A program made the translations under genes and the position numbers. DNA of 64,000 bases from JBEDUK01 sp963781595 (lineage in GTDB: Bacteria > Actinomycetota > UBA4738), in NCBI GenBank assembly GCA_963781595.1, contig CAWAGG010000006.1:1984001-2048000 (forward strand), in the 5' to 3' direction. This document shows, one piece after another, positions 8,111-16,769 of this stretch (the stretch's first letter is position 1; each line of letters starts with the position of its first letter). The notes below the pieces were generated by a model. The model made no database searches, was not told the DNA's origin, and was given only the letters and a program-made list of their open reading frames with translations.

Positions 8111-8272
8111 TCAATCGAGGCCGTCGCGGAGCGATGGCGCGTCCGCTTCGCGCTCGGTCTCGATCTCGGCCCACGCGGCGGGGTCGTTCGCTAGGCGCTC
8201 GTATCCGTCGGAGAACGCGCGCCAGAACAGCTCGCGCTCGCTCTCGCTCGCGTTCTCGACCTTCTCCGACAT
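8111..8272 (-). CDS. Small hypothetical protein (53 aa)
   Basis: A 53-residue acidic, helix-rich protein beginning MSEKVENASESERELFWRAF and ending LRDGLD; no family recognised. Its composition (YERLANDPAAWAE) resembles small antitoxin-like proteins, but no toxin gene is adjacent. The ATG at 8272 follows the stop of the 161-residue gene by 7 bases. A GAGGGAG ribosome-binding site overlaps that stop, so the two are translationally coupled. The formate dehydrogenase genes start 89 bases further on, in the same direction. The intervening 8022-8110 shows only the fdhA ribosome-binding site. Confidence 0.6.
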   Translation of the reverse strand: MSEKVENASESERELFWRAFSDGYERLANDPAAWAEIETEREADAPSLRDGLD

Positions 8273-8279
8273 GCTCCCT

Positions 8280-8765
8280 CTATCCCTCGGCGACGCCGAG
8301 GACCGAGCGCAGCTGATCGAGCATCTTCTGTTCGCCCTCGCTGACGCGTACCGCGTGGAAGCCCATGAACCCGCCCTCCTTCGCCGCGTCCGCGGCGGCC
8401 TGCGCAGCGTTCATCAGCCATGCGCGGAACGCGGCCTGCTCCTCGGGCGTGGCCTTCGCCGACAGGATCCCGTTCACGCGTTCGAGCTCCGCCGTGATCT
8501 GCTGGCTGGCGTCGGCGCCCTTCGGCTTGAAGTCGCCCATCGGGTTCTCGTGGCGCTGCGACATCGCCATCGCGTCCTGCGAGACGGCGACGAGCAGCTC
8601 GGCGTCGCTGCCGGGGTTCGACATCGCCTTCAGCGCCGCCATCGTCTCGTGGGTCAGCTCGATCGGCCCGCCCGGGTCGGCGAGGGAGATCGCCATGCCG
8701 GCAACCAGCGGTGAACGCCGGAGCGCCGCCCATTCCTCTTCGGTGTAGTCGGACTTCGAGGTCAT
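8280..8765 (-). CDS. Conserved-looking hypothetical protein (161 aa)
   Basis: A 161-residue soluble protein, start TSKSDYTEEEWAALRR, rich in Ala, Glu and Met, mostly alpha-helical by inspection, with no transmembrane segment or cysteine motif. I do not recognise the family. The ATG at 8765 is preceded by AGAAGGAGG at ideal spacing, and TAGGCT at 8807-8812 (minus strand) looks like its -10. It heads a co-directional run (161-aa gene, 53-aa gene, formate dehydrogenase) and may be the first gene of that operon. A role linked to formate dehydrogenase is only a positional guess. Confidence 0.65.
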   Translation of the reverse strand: MTSKSDYTEEEWAALRRSPLVAGMAISLADPGGPIELTHETMAALKAMSNPGSDAELLVAVSQDAMAMSQRHENPMGDFKPKGADASQQITAELERVNGILSAKATPEEQAAFRAWLMNAAQAAADAAKEGGFMGFHAVRVSEGEQKMLDQLRSVLGVAEG

Positions 8766-8806
8766 GGTTCGCCTCCTTCTGATCAGTGATCCGTCGCGAA
8801 CCCGCG

Positions 8807-8812
8807 AGCCTA
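8807..8812 (-). promoter_or_regulatory. -10 element upstream of the 161-aa gene
   Basis: On the minus strand this reads GTAGGCT. The same GTAGGCT heptamer stands before fhs (15053-15059), the flavin-reductase fusion (25047-25053) and vapB (29802-29808, minus), which supports a genuine promoter motif. The remaining stretch 8813-9006 shows nothing else. Confidence 0.4.
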
Positions 8813-9006
8813 CAGGGAGCGCCCGTCGACGCAGCGGTTCCTCGATCAGCCCACGATACGTGCGACGCTTCGCGTCGGGAGAGGCAGCCCAACCGCGGAG
8901 TTCGCCCCGTGACCTCGTTCGAGCTCTCTGCCTCGTATGTGCCGAGCACGGGGGTTCGCCTCGCCCCCGAGGACGGCTCGCCGGCATCGAGCGCGGATGG
9001 ATGACG

Positions 9007-9504
9007 CTACCGGTCCCCGGTGCCGGTGCTTCGTCGCACTCGCGGCCGAGCGCCGACCGCGAGTGCCACCTGCGTCAGGTCGGAGCGAACCTCGCCGAGT
9101 TCTCGCCGCAGATCGCCGATGTCGCGCCTGACGTCCACGGTGTCCTCATGAAGGTCCGTCCGCAGGATCCGGATGTCCTCCCGGATCTCCGTCCGGAAGG
9201 TCACCATGTCCTCCCGGATCTCCGTCCGGAAGGTCACCATGTCCTCTCGGACGGTGCCGAGTCCCTCCCGAACCTCGGTCCGCAGAGACCCGATGTCCTC
9301 GCGGAGCTCGGTGCGCAGCGAGCCGACATCGCGCTGGACGTCGGACCGGAGGTGCGCCACGTCGCCGCGCACGTCCGAGCGTAATGTGCCGAATTCCGCC
9401 CGCAAAGACCTGACTTCGCCGCGGAGTCCGCGAACCGTGAGGCCGAGCACCAGTCCCACGGCACCGACCACGGCCGCGTTGGTAAGCGTCTGGATCAGGT
9501 CCAT
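9007..9504 (-). CDS. Membrane-anchored coiled-coil protein with 11-residue repeats
   Basis: This 165-residue protein has one N-terminal hydrophobic helix (about residues 9-26, AAVVGAVGLVLGLTV). A long polar coiled coil follows, made of 11-residue units of the type REDMVTFRTEI, LREDIGSLRTE and VREGLGTVRED, with a basic tail RPRVRRSTGTGDR. The hendecad periodicity suggests a right-handed or straight oligomeric coiled coil on the cytoplasmic or outer face of the membrane. There is no enzymatic domain. The ATG at 9504 has GAGGAGGGGG directly upstream. The function is unknown; similar apolipoprotein/DUF1640-like coils are often scaffolds. Confidence 0.7.
   Translation of the reverse strand: MDLIQTLTNAAVVGAVGLVLGLTVRGLRGEVRSLRAEFGTLRSDVRGDVAHLRSDVQRDVGSLRTELREDIGSLRTEVREGLGTVREDMVTFRTEIREDMVTFRTEIREDIRILRTDLHEDTVDVRRDIGDLRRELGEVRSDLTQVALAVGARPRVRRSTGTGDR
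9176..9241. repeat. Perfect 33-bp tandem duplication inside the coiled-coil gene
   Basis: Two identical 33-base copies lie head to tail (9176-9208 and 9209-9241), encoding the repeated 11-residue unit REDMVTFRTEI twice. Identity at the DNA level indicates a recent slippage or duplication event. Confidence 0.9.
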
Positions 9505-9625
9505 TCCCCCTCCTCGTGTGCCACGGGGGATACGCGTCCGCTCAGGCTACCAGCGGGGAGTGACGCTCGCGGCCTTGGTTCCCTCGTCGCGAAACTGGAT
9601 CGTGCGGGCGGGCTGGCGTCGTTGG

Positions 9626-10843
9626 TCAGTGCGACACGGCGGCCGCGGCGATCTCGCTGACCGGCTTCCGCCGCCAGAAGCGTTCGAGCTCGAACGGCGC
9701 GATCAGGTCCGGCACCTTCCCGGTGACGGCCAGTTCGGCCATCGTTACCGCGCTGATCGGCGCGGCCTTGAACCCGTAGGTCCCCCAGCCGCAGTCGACC
9801 AGGAACCCCTCGACCGGCGTGACGCCCATGATGGGGGAGTAGTCCGGCGTCATGTCGCACAGCCCGCCCCACGAGCGCATCACCTTCACGCTGCCCAGGA
9901 TCGGCAGCAGGTCCAGCGAATGCGACGTGGTCGCCTCAAGGAACGTCAGCGTCGACGCCTGGCTGTACGTCGTGTACGGCTCGATCTCGGACCCGATCAG
10001 GACCTCGCCCCGGTCGGTCTGCGAGATGTACACGTGCAGCGTCCCCGACACGATGATCGTGTGCAGGAACGGCTTGAGCGGTTCGGTCACGAACGCCTGC
10101 AGCACGTGGGTCGTGATCGGGAGTTCGACGTCGACCATCCGCGCGACCTCGCTCGACCAGCCGGCCACGCACGCGATCACCATCGGCGTCGCGATGTCGC
10201 CCTTCGTGGTTCGAACCCCGGTCACCTTCCCCTTGTCGGTGAAGATGTCGGTGACCTCGGTGTACGGATGGATGTCGACGCCCAAGCGGTCGGCGGCTCG
10301 CGCGTAGCCCCACACGACCGCGTCGTGGCGAAGCACCGCCCCCGGCGGGTGGTACAGCGCAGCCATGACGGGGAACGGCGGCTCCTGCGACAGGTCGAGC
10401 TCCGGCACGAGCTTCGCGATCTCGTCCGGGTAGATCACGCGACTGTCGACCCCGAGCGTCGCGTTCACCTCGGCGCGCTCGTGCATAGTGATTACCCCGC
10501 GCTCGTTGTGCGCGAGCGTCATGTGGCCCTGTTCGGACAGCAGCAGGTTGTAGTCGAGCTCGACGCCGAGCTGCTTGTACAAGCGCAGCGATTCCCGGTA
10601 GAACGCGACACCCTCGGGCGTGCGGTAGTTCGCCCGGATGATCGTGGTGTTCCGACCGCTCCCGCCGGCGCCGATGTAGGCCTTGTCGAGGACGGCGACG
10701 TTCGTGAAGCCGCGCTTCGCCATCTCGTAAGCGATCCCCAGGCCGTGGACGCCGCCGCCGATGATCACGCAGTCGTACGACGGCTTGAGGTCCGGCGAGC
10801 GCCACATCTTCCAGGGCTTGAAGTACCGTGGGCCGATCACCAT
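9626..10843 (-). CDS. soxB: Sarcosine oxidase / N-methylglutamate dehydrogenase beta subunit (FAD-dependent)
   Basis: This 405-residue flavoprotein of the DAO/SoxB family has an N-terminal FAD dinucleotide fold with VIIGGGVHGLG at about residues 27-37, and C-terminal substrate-domain motifs WGGLCDMTPDYSPIMG and GWGTYGFKAAP. In the heterotetramer this subunit demethylates the N-methyl amino acid. It starts one base after the stop of the gamma gene, in the order D-A-G-B, whereas corynebacterial soxBDAG puts beta first. Given mgs/gmaS-like genes just across the divergent promoter, the substrate may be N-methylglutamate (MgdA) rather than sarcosine; sequence alone cannot decide. Confidence 0.88.
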   Translation of the reverse strand: MVIGPRYFKPWKMWRSPDLKPSYDCVIIGGGVHGLGIAYEMAKRGFTNVAVLDKAYIGAGGSGRNTTIIRANYRTPEGVAFYRESLRLYKQLGVELDYNLLLSEQGHMTLAHNERGVITMHERAEVNATLGVDSRVIYPDEIAKLVPELDLSQEPPFPVMAALYHPPGAVLRHDAVVWGYARAADRLGVDIHPYTEVTDIFTDKGKVTGVRTTKGDIATPMVIACVAGWSSEVARMVDVELPITTHVLQAFVTEPLKPFLHTIIVSGTLHVYISQTDRGEVLIGSEIEPYTTYSQASTLTFLEATTSHSLDLLPILGSVKVMRSWGGLCDMTPDYSPIMGVTPVEGFLVDCGWGTYGFKAAPISAVTMAELAVTGKVPDLIAPFELERFWRRKPVSEIAAAAVSH

Positions 10844-10844
10844 C

Positions 10845-11582
10845 TCACCACCATCCCTGCTCGCTGAGCGCGTCGCGCCCGACCGGCGCCGCGCCGTGCC
10901 GCGCGCCGATCGACATCATGGACTCCCAGGCGTGCCGGGCGTACGACGAACTCACCCACAGCTCCACCACCGAACGGTCGCCGTCCAACGCGCGGTGCAG
11001 CAGCATGCCGTTGATGTCGAGCATGCGCGTGGCCACGGCCGCGCCGGAGGGCAGTCCGTCCAGGTCGAACGGCGTCACGCGGGCCAGCAGCTCGAACGTC
11101 CGTGGGCCGGTCAGCGCGATCCCGCTGTACTGGCTGGAGACCTCGGTGATCATCGTCTGGCCCTCGGGGACGGGTTCGTCCAGCTCCTCGAGGCGCGTCG
11201 TGACGGAGTCCGGTGGGCAGAACAGGATCGCCCAGACGTCGGAGATCGGCGCGATCAGGCCGGGGTGCTCCTCGCTCGGGGCCGGTTCGATCGCGACGAT
11301 CGAACCCGGCCGCCACCCCTCGCTGGTGCGCGCGATCCGCGAGAAGAGTCCTCCGATCGCGCCTCGGAGGTCGATCTTGCCGCGCGCCGAGATGTCCGCC
11401 ACGCCGACGCCGTGGGCCATCGCGCGGCGGCCCTCCTCCTCGGCGTCGCCCGGGTAGGTGGCCGCGTACTCCCACGCCCCGTCCCGGCCGAACGTGACGT
11501 TCCGGCGCCGGTGTCGTGCGTGCAGCGGCGAGCGCATCACCGGGTCGAACGCGGGCGCCTCGGCGGCGCCGCTGCTGCTCAC
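10845..11582 (-). CDS. soxG: Sarcosine oxidase gamma-like subunit (GcvT fold)
   Basis: This 245-residue protein is related to SoxG/GcvT. Near its start is the RSPLHARH block, in the middle the GVGVADISARGKIDLRG segment, and later SGIALTGPRTFELLARV, all typical of aminomethyltransferase-fold gamma subunits. It is structural in the heterotetramer and close to the FMN/THF side. The GTG start overlaps the alpha-subunit stop (GTGA, 11579-11582), and the gene ends one base before soxB. If the complex is N-methylglutamate dehydrogenase, this is MgdD. Confidence 0.8.
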   Translation of the reverse strand: MSSSGAAEAPAFDPVMRSPLHARHRRRNVTFGRDGAWEYAATYPGDAEEEGRRAMAHGVGVADISARGKIDLRGAIGGLFSRIARTSEGWRPGSIVAIEPAPSEEHPGLIAPISDVWAILFCPPDSVTTRLEELDEPVPEGQTMITEVSSQYSGIALTGPRTFELLARVTPFDLDGLPSGAAVATRMLDINGMLLHRALDGDRSVVELWVSSSYARHAWESMMSIGARHGAAPVGRDALSEQGWW

Positions 11583-14464
11583 GACCGCAACCTCGCGCCA
11601 TCGGGGTCGTAGAACGGCTTGAGCCGAACCCTCGCGCCGAGCGTCTGCCCGCCGAACCGGATCCGGATCTCGCGGTCCTCCTCGGCCCAGGACGCCGGCA
11701 CCCAGCCCATCCCGATCACGCCGCCGGACGCGGGGCTGTTCCGTGCCGAGGTCACCCGTCCGATCCAGGTGCCGTCGTCGACGATCGCGGCGCCCTCCGG
11801 GGGAACCGTGCCGGCGGGCGCGACCCAGCCGATCAAGCGCTCCGCCGGGGGGCCTTCGTCCTGCAGCTCAGCGAGCGCCTGCTTGCCCATGAAGTCCCCC
11901 TTGTCCATCTTCACGATCCACGGCATCCCGACGCCGTACGGATCGGACAGCGCGTCGGTGTCCTGCCCGACCAGGATGTGTTGCTTCTCGAGGCGGAGGA
12001 TCCGCTGCGCCTCCAGGCCGAACGGCTGGATCCCGAGGTCCTTCCCCGCGTCCATGATCCGGTCCCACACGTACTGGCCGAACGCGCTGGGCACGTGGAT
12101 CTCGTAGCCGAGCTCGCCGGTGAACCCGATCCGCAGGATCAGCGCGGGCACGCCGGCCACGTCGCCCTGCGCGGCCCTGAGGTACGGCATCCCCTCGGCG
12201 GAGACGTCGAGCGACGTGAGCCGCTCCATCACGGTCCGCGACGCCGGACCGGTGACGTTCACCGCGGCGTGGTTCGCGCTGACGTTCGCGACCAGGACGT
12301 CCATGTTCCAGACGGCGAGCCACCATTCCATCCACCGGGTGATCGTCGCGGCGCCGCTGGTGGTCGTCGTGACGAAGAACTCATCGTCAGCCAGCCTGAC
12401 GACCGTCCCGTCGTCGAGGATCACGCCCGAGTCGTTCAGCATCACGCCGTACCGGATCCGGCCGACCGCGAGGTCGCCGTACCTGTTCGGGTACAGGCGC
12501 TCGAGGAACGCGACGGCGTCCGGCCCCTTCACGCGGATCTTCCCGAGCGTGCTGACGTCGATCACGCCCACGCCCTCGTGCACGGCGCGGGCCTCCTCCG
12601 CCGGATCGGCGTAGTGGTGCGGCCGGCGCCAGTCGCCCGCCCACATGAACTCGGCGCCCAGGTCGGCGTGCTGATCGTGCATCGCCGACTCCTTGCGCGG
12701 GACCAGTTCCTCCGCCGCCAAGACCGACATCGGCACGCCGACCCACGGCGGCCGGGCGGTCGGGGTACCCGTCTCCGGGACGCTCCGGCGCGTCGATAGC
12801 GCGCACAGCCGGACCGAGCTGGTCAGGCACGCCTTGCCCTGACACGGGCCCATCGTGAGCGTCGTGTAGCGCTTGAGCAGCTCGATCGAATCGAACCCCT
12901 CCTTGACCGCGAACCGGAGCTCCTTGTCGGTGACGTCCATGCAGAAGCAGGCGAACTGCTTGCCGGCGGCCGGGATGCGCGCCGGCGGGAGCGCGTTCGT
13001 CACCGGGACGTCGGCCGGGCCTGCGCGGAGCCAGTCGATCGTCGCGTCGGTCGCGTCGTCGCCGAGGCCGAGGGACCGTGCGGCCGCGAGCCCGGCGAGC
13101 CGTCCCTGGGCCAGTATCGCATCGAGGTCGCGCACGCCGGTGACCTCCCCGGCCGCGAACAGGCTCTCGGGCAACTCCTCGGGCAGGAACGCCCCGGCGG
13201 GTTGGTCCCACTGCACGCGGGCTCCGGCCTGGGCGAGCAGGTTCGTCGTGGGCGCGAACTGCCCGGCGATCACGACGAGGTCGCACGGGTGCTTCGTGCC
13301 CTCGGCGTCCGGCGAGCCGACCTCGACGGCCGTGACCCGCCGCTTGCCGTAGGCGCGCCGGATCGTGGCGTTCGACACGCGCGCCACGCCGGCCGGGAGC
13401 GCGGGCGGGGGTTCGTGAGCATCCGCCGGGTCGACGACCGTGACCTGCGCGCCGGCGTCGGCGAGCGACCAGGCCGTCGCGTAGGCGCTCGGCCCGAGCG
13501 CCAGGACCACGGCGCGGGTCCCCGGGAGCACGCGGTACCGGTTCAGCAGCCGGTCGACCGCGCCACCGAGCATCACGCCGGGCAGGTCGTTGTTCGGGAA
13601 CACCGCCGGCTGCTCGACCGCGCCGGTCGCGAAGATCGTCCGCTGCGGACGGATCCGGTAGAGCGCGGACGGTCCCGCGGCGGCGATCAGCGGTCCCTCG
13701 AACACGCCGAACGCCGGGGTCGCACCCAGGATCTGGACGCCGGCGGCGTCGGCCGCGGCGACGAGGCGCGTCGCGAGCTCTGCCGCGGCGACCGGCCGGC
13801 CACCCTCGTCCGGCGCGTCGAACGGATCCAAGGCCGTGTCGTTCGAATAGAGCAGACGACCACCGGGCTCCACGCCCTCCTCGATAAGGACGGTCGACGC
13901 GCCCGCCCGGGCCGCCTCGATCGCGGCGGCCAGCCCGGCGGGGCCGCCGCCGACGACCAGCACGTCCGGGTGCAGATGGACCTTCTCCTTGTGACCGTGG
14001 TCGGGCTCGGACGGGACCTTCCCCAGGCCCGCGAGCTGCCGGATGATCGGTTCGACCCTGGGCCACAGCCACTTCGGTTTGTGGAAGATCTTGTAGTAGA
14101 AGCCGGCGGGCAGGCCGAACGAGAAGCGGTCGACGATGCCCGTGGCGTCGTGTTCGACGCTCGGACGCCCGTTCTGGCGCTCGACCTGCATGCCGTCGCG
14201 GACGGGCTCGGTGCACGCGCGGACGTTCGGCACTCCGTCGACCCTGACCAGGCAGTTCGAACACGCGCCCGCCATGCACATCAGGCCCCGGGGACGGTGG
14301 TACTTGAACGAGCGACCCGTGATCGTGACGCCCGCGCCGGCCATCGCAGAACCGACCGTGTCGCCCTCGAGGGCGGAGACGTTCCTGCCGTCGAGCGAGA
14401 ACGTGCGCGCTGCGTTCCGGTCGATCGCTTCGCCGCGGCGCTCGGGGAGCCGATCTGCGCTCAC
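11579..14464 (-). CDS. soxA: Sarcosine oxidase / N-methylglutamate dehydrogenase alpha subunit
   Basis: This 961-residue protein matches the usual length of SoxA (about 965). Domains in order: a Fer2_4-type N-terminal domain with C63, C68, C71 and C84; an NAD/FAD-type dinucleotide fold (DVLVVGGGPAGLAAAIEAA) with a second Rossmann segment (RAVVLALGPSAYA); a BFD-like cysteine segment (CFCMDVTDKEL...GPCQGKAC); and a C-terminal GcvT domain binding tetrahydrofolate, so the product is 5,10-methylene-THF. All four N-terminal cysteines are present, which suggests a [2Fe-2S] cluster. The GTG at 14464 was chosen because it overlaps the soxD stop as GTGA; longer upstream frames have no support. Confidence 0.9.
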   Translation of the reverse strand: MSADRLPERRGEAIDRNAARTFSLDGRNVSALEGDTVGSAMAGAGVTITGRSFKYHRPRGLMCMAGACSNCLVRVDGVPNVRACTEPVRDGMQVERQNGRPSVEHDATGIVDRFSFGLPAGFYYKIFHKPKWLWPRVEPIIRQLAGLGKVPSEPDHGHKEKVHLHPDVLVVGGGPAGLAAAIEAARAGASTVLIEEGVEPGGRLLYSNDTALDPFDAPDEGGRPVAAAELATRLVAAADAAGVQILGATPAFGVFEGPLIAAAGPSALYRIRPQRTIFATGAVEQPAVFPNNDLPGVMLGGAVDRLLNRYRVLPGTRAVVLALGPSAYATAWSLADAGAQVTVVDPADAHEPPPALPAGVARVSNATIRRAYGKRRVTAVEVGSPDAEGTKHPCDLVVIAGQFAPTTNLLAQAGARVQWDQPAGAFLPEELPESLFAAGEVTGVRDLDAILAQGRLAGLAAARSLGLGDDATDATIDWLRAGPADVPVTNALPPARIPAAGKQFACFCMDVTDKELRFAVKEGFDSIELLKRYTTLTMGPCQGKACLTSSVRLCALSTRRSVPETGTPTARPPWVGVPMSVLAAEELVPRKESAMHDQHADLGAEFMWAGDWRRPHHYADPAEEARAVHEGVGVIDVSTLGKIRVKGPDAVAFLERLYPNRYGDLAVGRIRYGVMLNDSGVILDDGTVVRLADDEFFVTTTTSGAATITRWMEWWLAVWNMDVLVANVSANHAAVNVTGPASRTVMERLTSLDVSAEGMPYLRAAQGDVAGVPALILRIGFTGELGYEIHVPSAFGQYVWDRIMDAGKDLGIQPFGLEAQRILRLEKQHILVGQDTDALSDPYGVGMPWIVKMDKGDFMGKQALAELQDEGPPAERLIGWVAPAGTVPPEGAAIVDDGTWIGRVTSARNSPASGGVIGMGWVPASWAEEDREIRIRFGGQTLGARVRLKPFYDPDGARLRS

Positions 14465-14775
14465 ACGGCCTCCGCGCCTGACGGGGAGGGCTCCGACGGC
14501 TCGTGCGATACGGTCCCGGGTGCGTCGCCCGGCCAGTAGGTTCCGCGGATCTCGTTCGTCGACGTGTGCCGGTCGGCGATGAACCAGCGCTGGCAGCCGT
14601 CGCGGTGGTACCACCACTCGGTCTGCCAGCCATCGACGTTGCGCCGGAAGTAGACGTAGCGCGCGAGCTCGGCGCCCGGGCGGTCCGGCGCGGGCCGCGT
14701 CGTGGATTCACCCCCGTAGGAGAACTCCTCGGCGCATCGGAGCCCGCAGTTCGGGCACGTGATGGAGAACGTCAT
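14461..14775 (-). CDS. soxD: Sarcosine oxidase delta subunit
   Basis: This 104-residue SoxD/MgdB subunit carries the zinc-binding N-terminus TFSITCPNCGLRC and the family block YVYFRRNVDGWQTEWWYHRDGC, followed by RWFIADRHTSTNEI. It is a small structural subunit of the heterotetramer. The ATG at 14775 begins exactly at the conserved MTFSITCPNCG, so longer frames are rejected. It heads the minus-strand operon, whose upstream region is shared with the divergent fhs operon. Confidence 0.9.
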   Translation of the reverse strand: MTFSITCPNCGLRCAEEFSYGGESTTRPAPDRPGAELARYVYFRRNVDGWQTEWWYHRDGCQRWFIADRHTSTNEIRGTYWPGDAPGTVSHEPSEPSPSGAEAV

Positions 14776-14834
14776 GTCCGGTGCTCGCCTCTCCCCGTCG
14801 GTCCGCGCGATCGCGCCCGGCCGCGCCGCCCGGG

Positions 14835-14878
14835 ACCTTAGCGCGCTCACCGCCCCGCTGCCACGACGAACGGTCGTG
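14835..14878. promoter_or_regulatory. Divergent control region of the sox and fhs operons, with inverted repeat
   Basis: The 292 bases 14776-15067 separate the two operons. They contain a minus-strand -10 candidate TAAGGT (14835-14840) for soxD and a perfect 6-bp inverted repeat CACGAC-gaacg-GTCGTG (14862-14878) located upstream of it. It could be the operator of a regulator sensing methylated amines. Nothing else was recognised in this gap besides the fhs -10. Confidence 0.35.
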
Positions 14879-15053
14879 CGAACGTCCCCGTATCCGCCGA
14901 CGCGCCGTGTCCACTTCGAACACATCGACGCGGCGACCTGGCGGCCCGGTCACGGGCGTCGTGGCGCCGACCCTGTCCAGAGCCTACACACGGGGCCGCC
15001 CGAAGTGTCCTCCCGCGACGTGTCCGGCGGAGCGCTCGGCCCGGTCCGCTCTG

Positions 15054-15059
15054 TAGGCT
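15054..15059 (+). promoter_or_regulatory. -10 element, leaderless start of fhs
   Basis: TAGGCT lies 8 bases before the ATG at 15068. No SD sequence is present. The GTAGGCT context recurs elsewhere in the window. Confidence 0.45.
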
Positions 15060-15067
15060 TTCGGGCC

Positions 15068-16741
15068 ATGAGATCGGGACTCCAGATCGCGCAGGAAGCG
15101 ACGCTCCGGCCCATCGCCGACATCGCGCGAGCCGCCGGATTGCAGGACGACGAGATCGAGCCGTACGGGCGGTACAAGGCGAAGGTCGACGCCGCGAAGG
15201 TGCTCGCTCGTCTGCAGGACCGGCCGGACGGCAAGATCGTGATCACCACGGCCATCACGCCGACGAAGGCGGGGGAGGGCAAGACCACGACCTCGCTCAG
15301 CCTGACTCAGGGCCTCGGGGCGATCGGGGCGAACGTGGTGCTCTGCCTGCGCGAGCCGTCGATGGGGCCGGTGTTCGGCATCAAGGGCGGCGGGACCGGC
15401 GGCGGGTATGCGCAGGTCGTCCCGATGGAGGACATCAACCTGCACTTCACCGGAGACTTCCACGCGATCACGGCGGCGCACAACCTGCTGTCGGCGGCGC
15501 TCGACGCGTCGATCTACCACGGGAACCGGCTCGACATCGCGCCGGCGACGATCACGTGGCCGCGGACGATGGACGTGAACGACCGGCAGCTGCGGAACCT
15601 GGTCGACGGCCTCGGCGGCAAGCTCCACGGCACGCCGCGCGAGGACAACTTCGTGATCACGGCGGCGTCCGAGATCATGGCCGTCCTCGCCTTGGCCTCG
15701 GACCTCAAGGATCTGCGCGCCCGCCTGGGGCGGATCGTCGTGGCGGACTCTCGGTCCGGCGAACCGATCACGGCCGAGCATCTGCGCGCCGCCGGCGCGA
15801 TGGCGGTGATCATGAGGGATGCGATGAAGCCGAACCTCGTCCAGACGCTCGAGGGCCAGCCGGTCCTGATCCATGCGGGGCCGTTCGGCAACATCGCGCA
15901 CGCGAACAACTCGGTGATCGAGGACCGGGTCGCGATGAAGCTCGCGGACTACGTCGTCACCGAGGCCGGGTTCGCCTCGGACCTCGGCTTCCAGAAGTTC
16001 TGCGACGTCGTGTGCCGGTTCGGCGGGTTCGCGCCGAGCGCGGCCGTCCTGGTCGCGACGGTCCGCGCGCTGAAGTCCCACGGCGGGGTGCGGTTCGAGG
16101 ACCTGACGAGCGAGGATCTGGACGCGATCAAGCGCGGATCCGAGAACCTCGCCGCGCACATCGACATCGTCCAGGCCTACGGCCTCCCGTGCGTCGTCGC
16201 GATCAACCGCTTCCCGACCGACACCGACGCCGAACTGACTCTGGTCGATCAGCTCGCGACGGAGGTCGGCGCCGAGCGGGTCGTGCTGAACGACGGCTTC
16301 AGCAAGGGCGGGGAGGGCGGGATCGAGCTGGCGAACGCCGTGGTCGAAGCGACCAAGGCGCCGAGCTCGTTCGCGCCGCTGACGCCGGACGGGGCGCCGC
16401 TCAAGGCCCAGATCGAGGCGATCGCGACGCGCCTCTACGGCGCCGACGGCGTGGACTACCTCCCGCAGGCCGAGAAGGACATCGCGCGGATGGGGACGCT
16501 CGGCTTCGGGTCGGTGCCCGTCTGCCTGGCGAAGACGCACCTGTCCCTCTCCCACGATCCGACGTTGTTGAACCGTCCCCGAGGGTTCCGGCTGACCGTG
16601 CGCGGCGTGGTGCCCGCCGCCGGCGCCGGGTTCGTCGTGGTCCTGTGCGGGGACATGCAGCGGATGCCGGGGCTCGGGCGGGATCCGGCGTTCACGAAGG
16701 TCGACATCGACGAGGATGGCACGACCGTAGGCTTGTTCTAA
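15068..16741 (+). CDS. fhs: Formate-tetrahydrofolate ligase
   Basis: This 557-residue enzyme has the family's usual length. It catalyses formate + THF + ATP to 10-formyl-THF (reversible), in the cytosol. The ATP-binding P-loop is TPTKAGEGKTTTS at about residues 64-76, followed by LREPSMGPVFGIKGGGTGGGY and, later, the fhs signature region VATVRALKSHGG. The ATG at 15068 is preceded by a -10-like hexamer rather than an SD site. It is the first gene of a long plus-strand operon with the gmaS/mgs genes (28 bases to the next start). This suggests that methylene-THF released by the methylamine pathway is oxidised to formate through Fhs, or formate is assimilated. Confidence 0.97.
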   Translation: MRSGLQIAQEATLRPIADIARAAGLQDDEIEPYGRYKAKVDAAKVLARLQDRPDGKIVITTAITPTKAGEGKTTTSLSLTQGLGAIGANVVLCLREPSMGPVFGIKGGGTGGGYAQVVPMEDINLHFTGDFHAITAAHNLLSAALDASIYHGNRLDIAPATITWPRTMDVNDRQLRNLVDGLGGKLHGTPREDNFVITAASEIMAVLALASDLKDLRARLGRIVVADSRSGEPITAEHLRAAGAMAVIMRDAMKPNLVQTLEGQPVLIHAGPFGNIAHANNSVIEDRVAMKLADYVVTEAGFASDLGFQKFCDVVCRFGGFAPSAAVLVATVRALKSHGGVRFEDLTSEDLDAIKRGSENLAAHIDIVQAYGLPCVVAINRFPTDTDAELTLVDQLATEVGAERVVLNDGFSKGGEGGIELANAVVEATKAPSSFAPLTPDGAPLKAQIEAIATRLYGADGVDYLPQAEKDIARMGTLGFGSVPVCLAKTHLSLSHDPTLLNRPRGFRLTVRGVVPAAGAGFVVVLCGDMQRMPGLGRDPAFTKVDIDEDGTTVGLF

Positions 16742-16769
16742 AGAGACATCACCGGAGGAGGGGGCCGTA

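Noticed and set aside
11516..14539. Long plus-strand frames opposite the sox operon
   Set aside because: Composition is the mirror of SoxA/SoxG codons (Arg, Asp, His, Val rich) with no recognisable motif.
14776..15067. Riboswitch (glycine or THF type) in the sox/fhs divergent region
   Set aside because: No recognisable conserved core or tandem aptamer could be seen; fhs appears leaderless, leaving no leader to host one.
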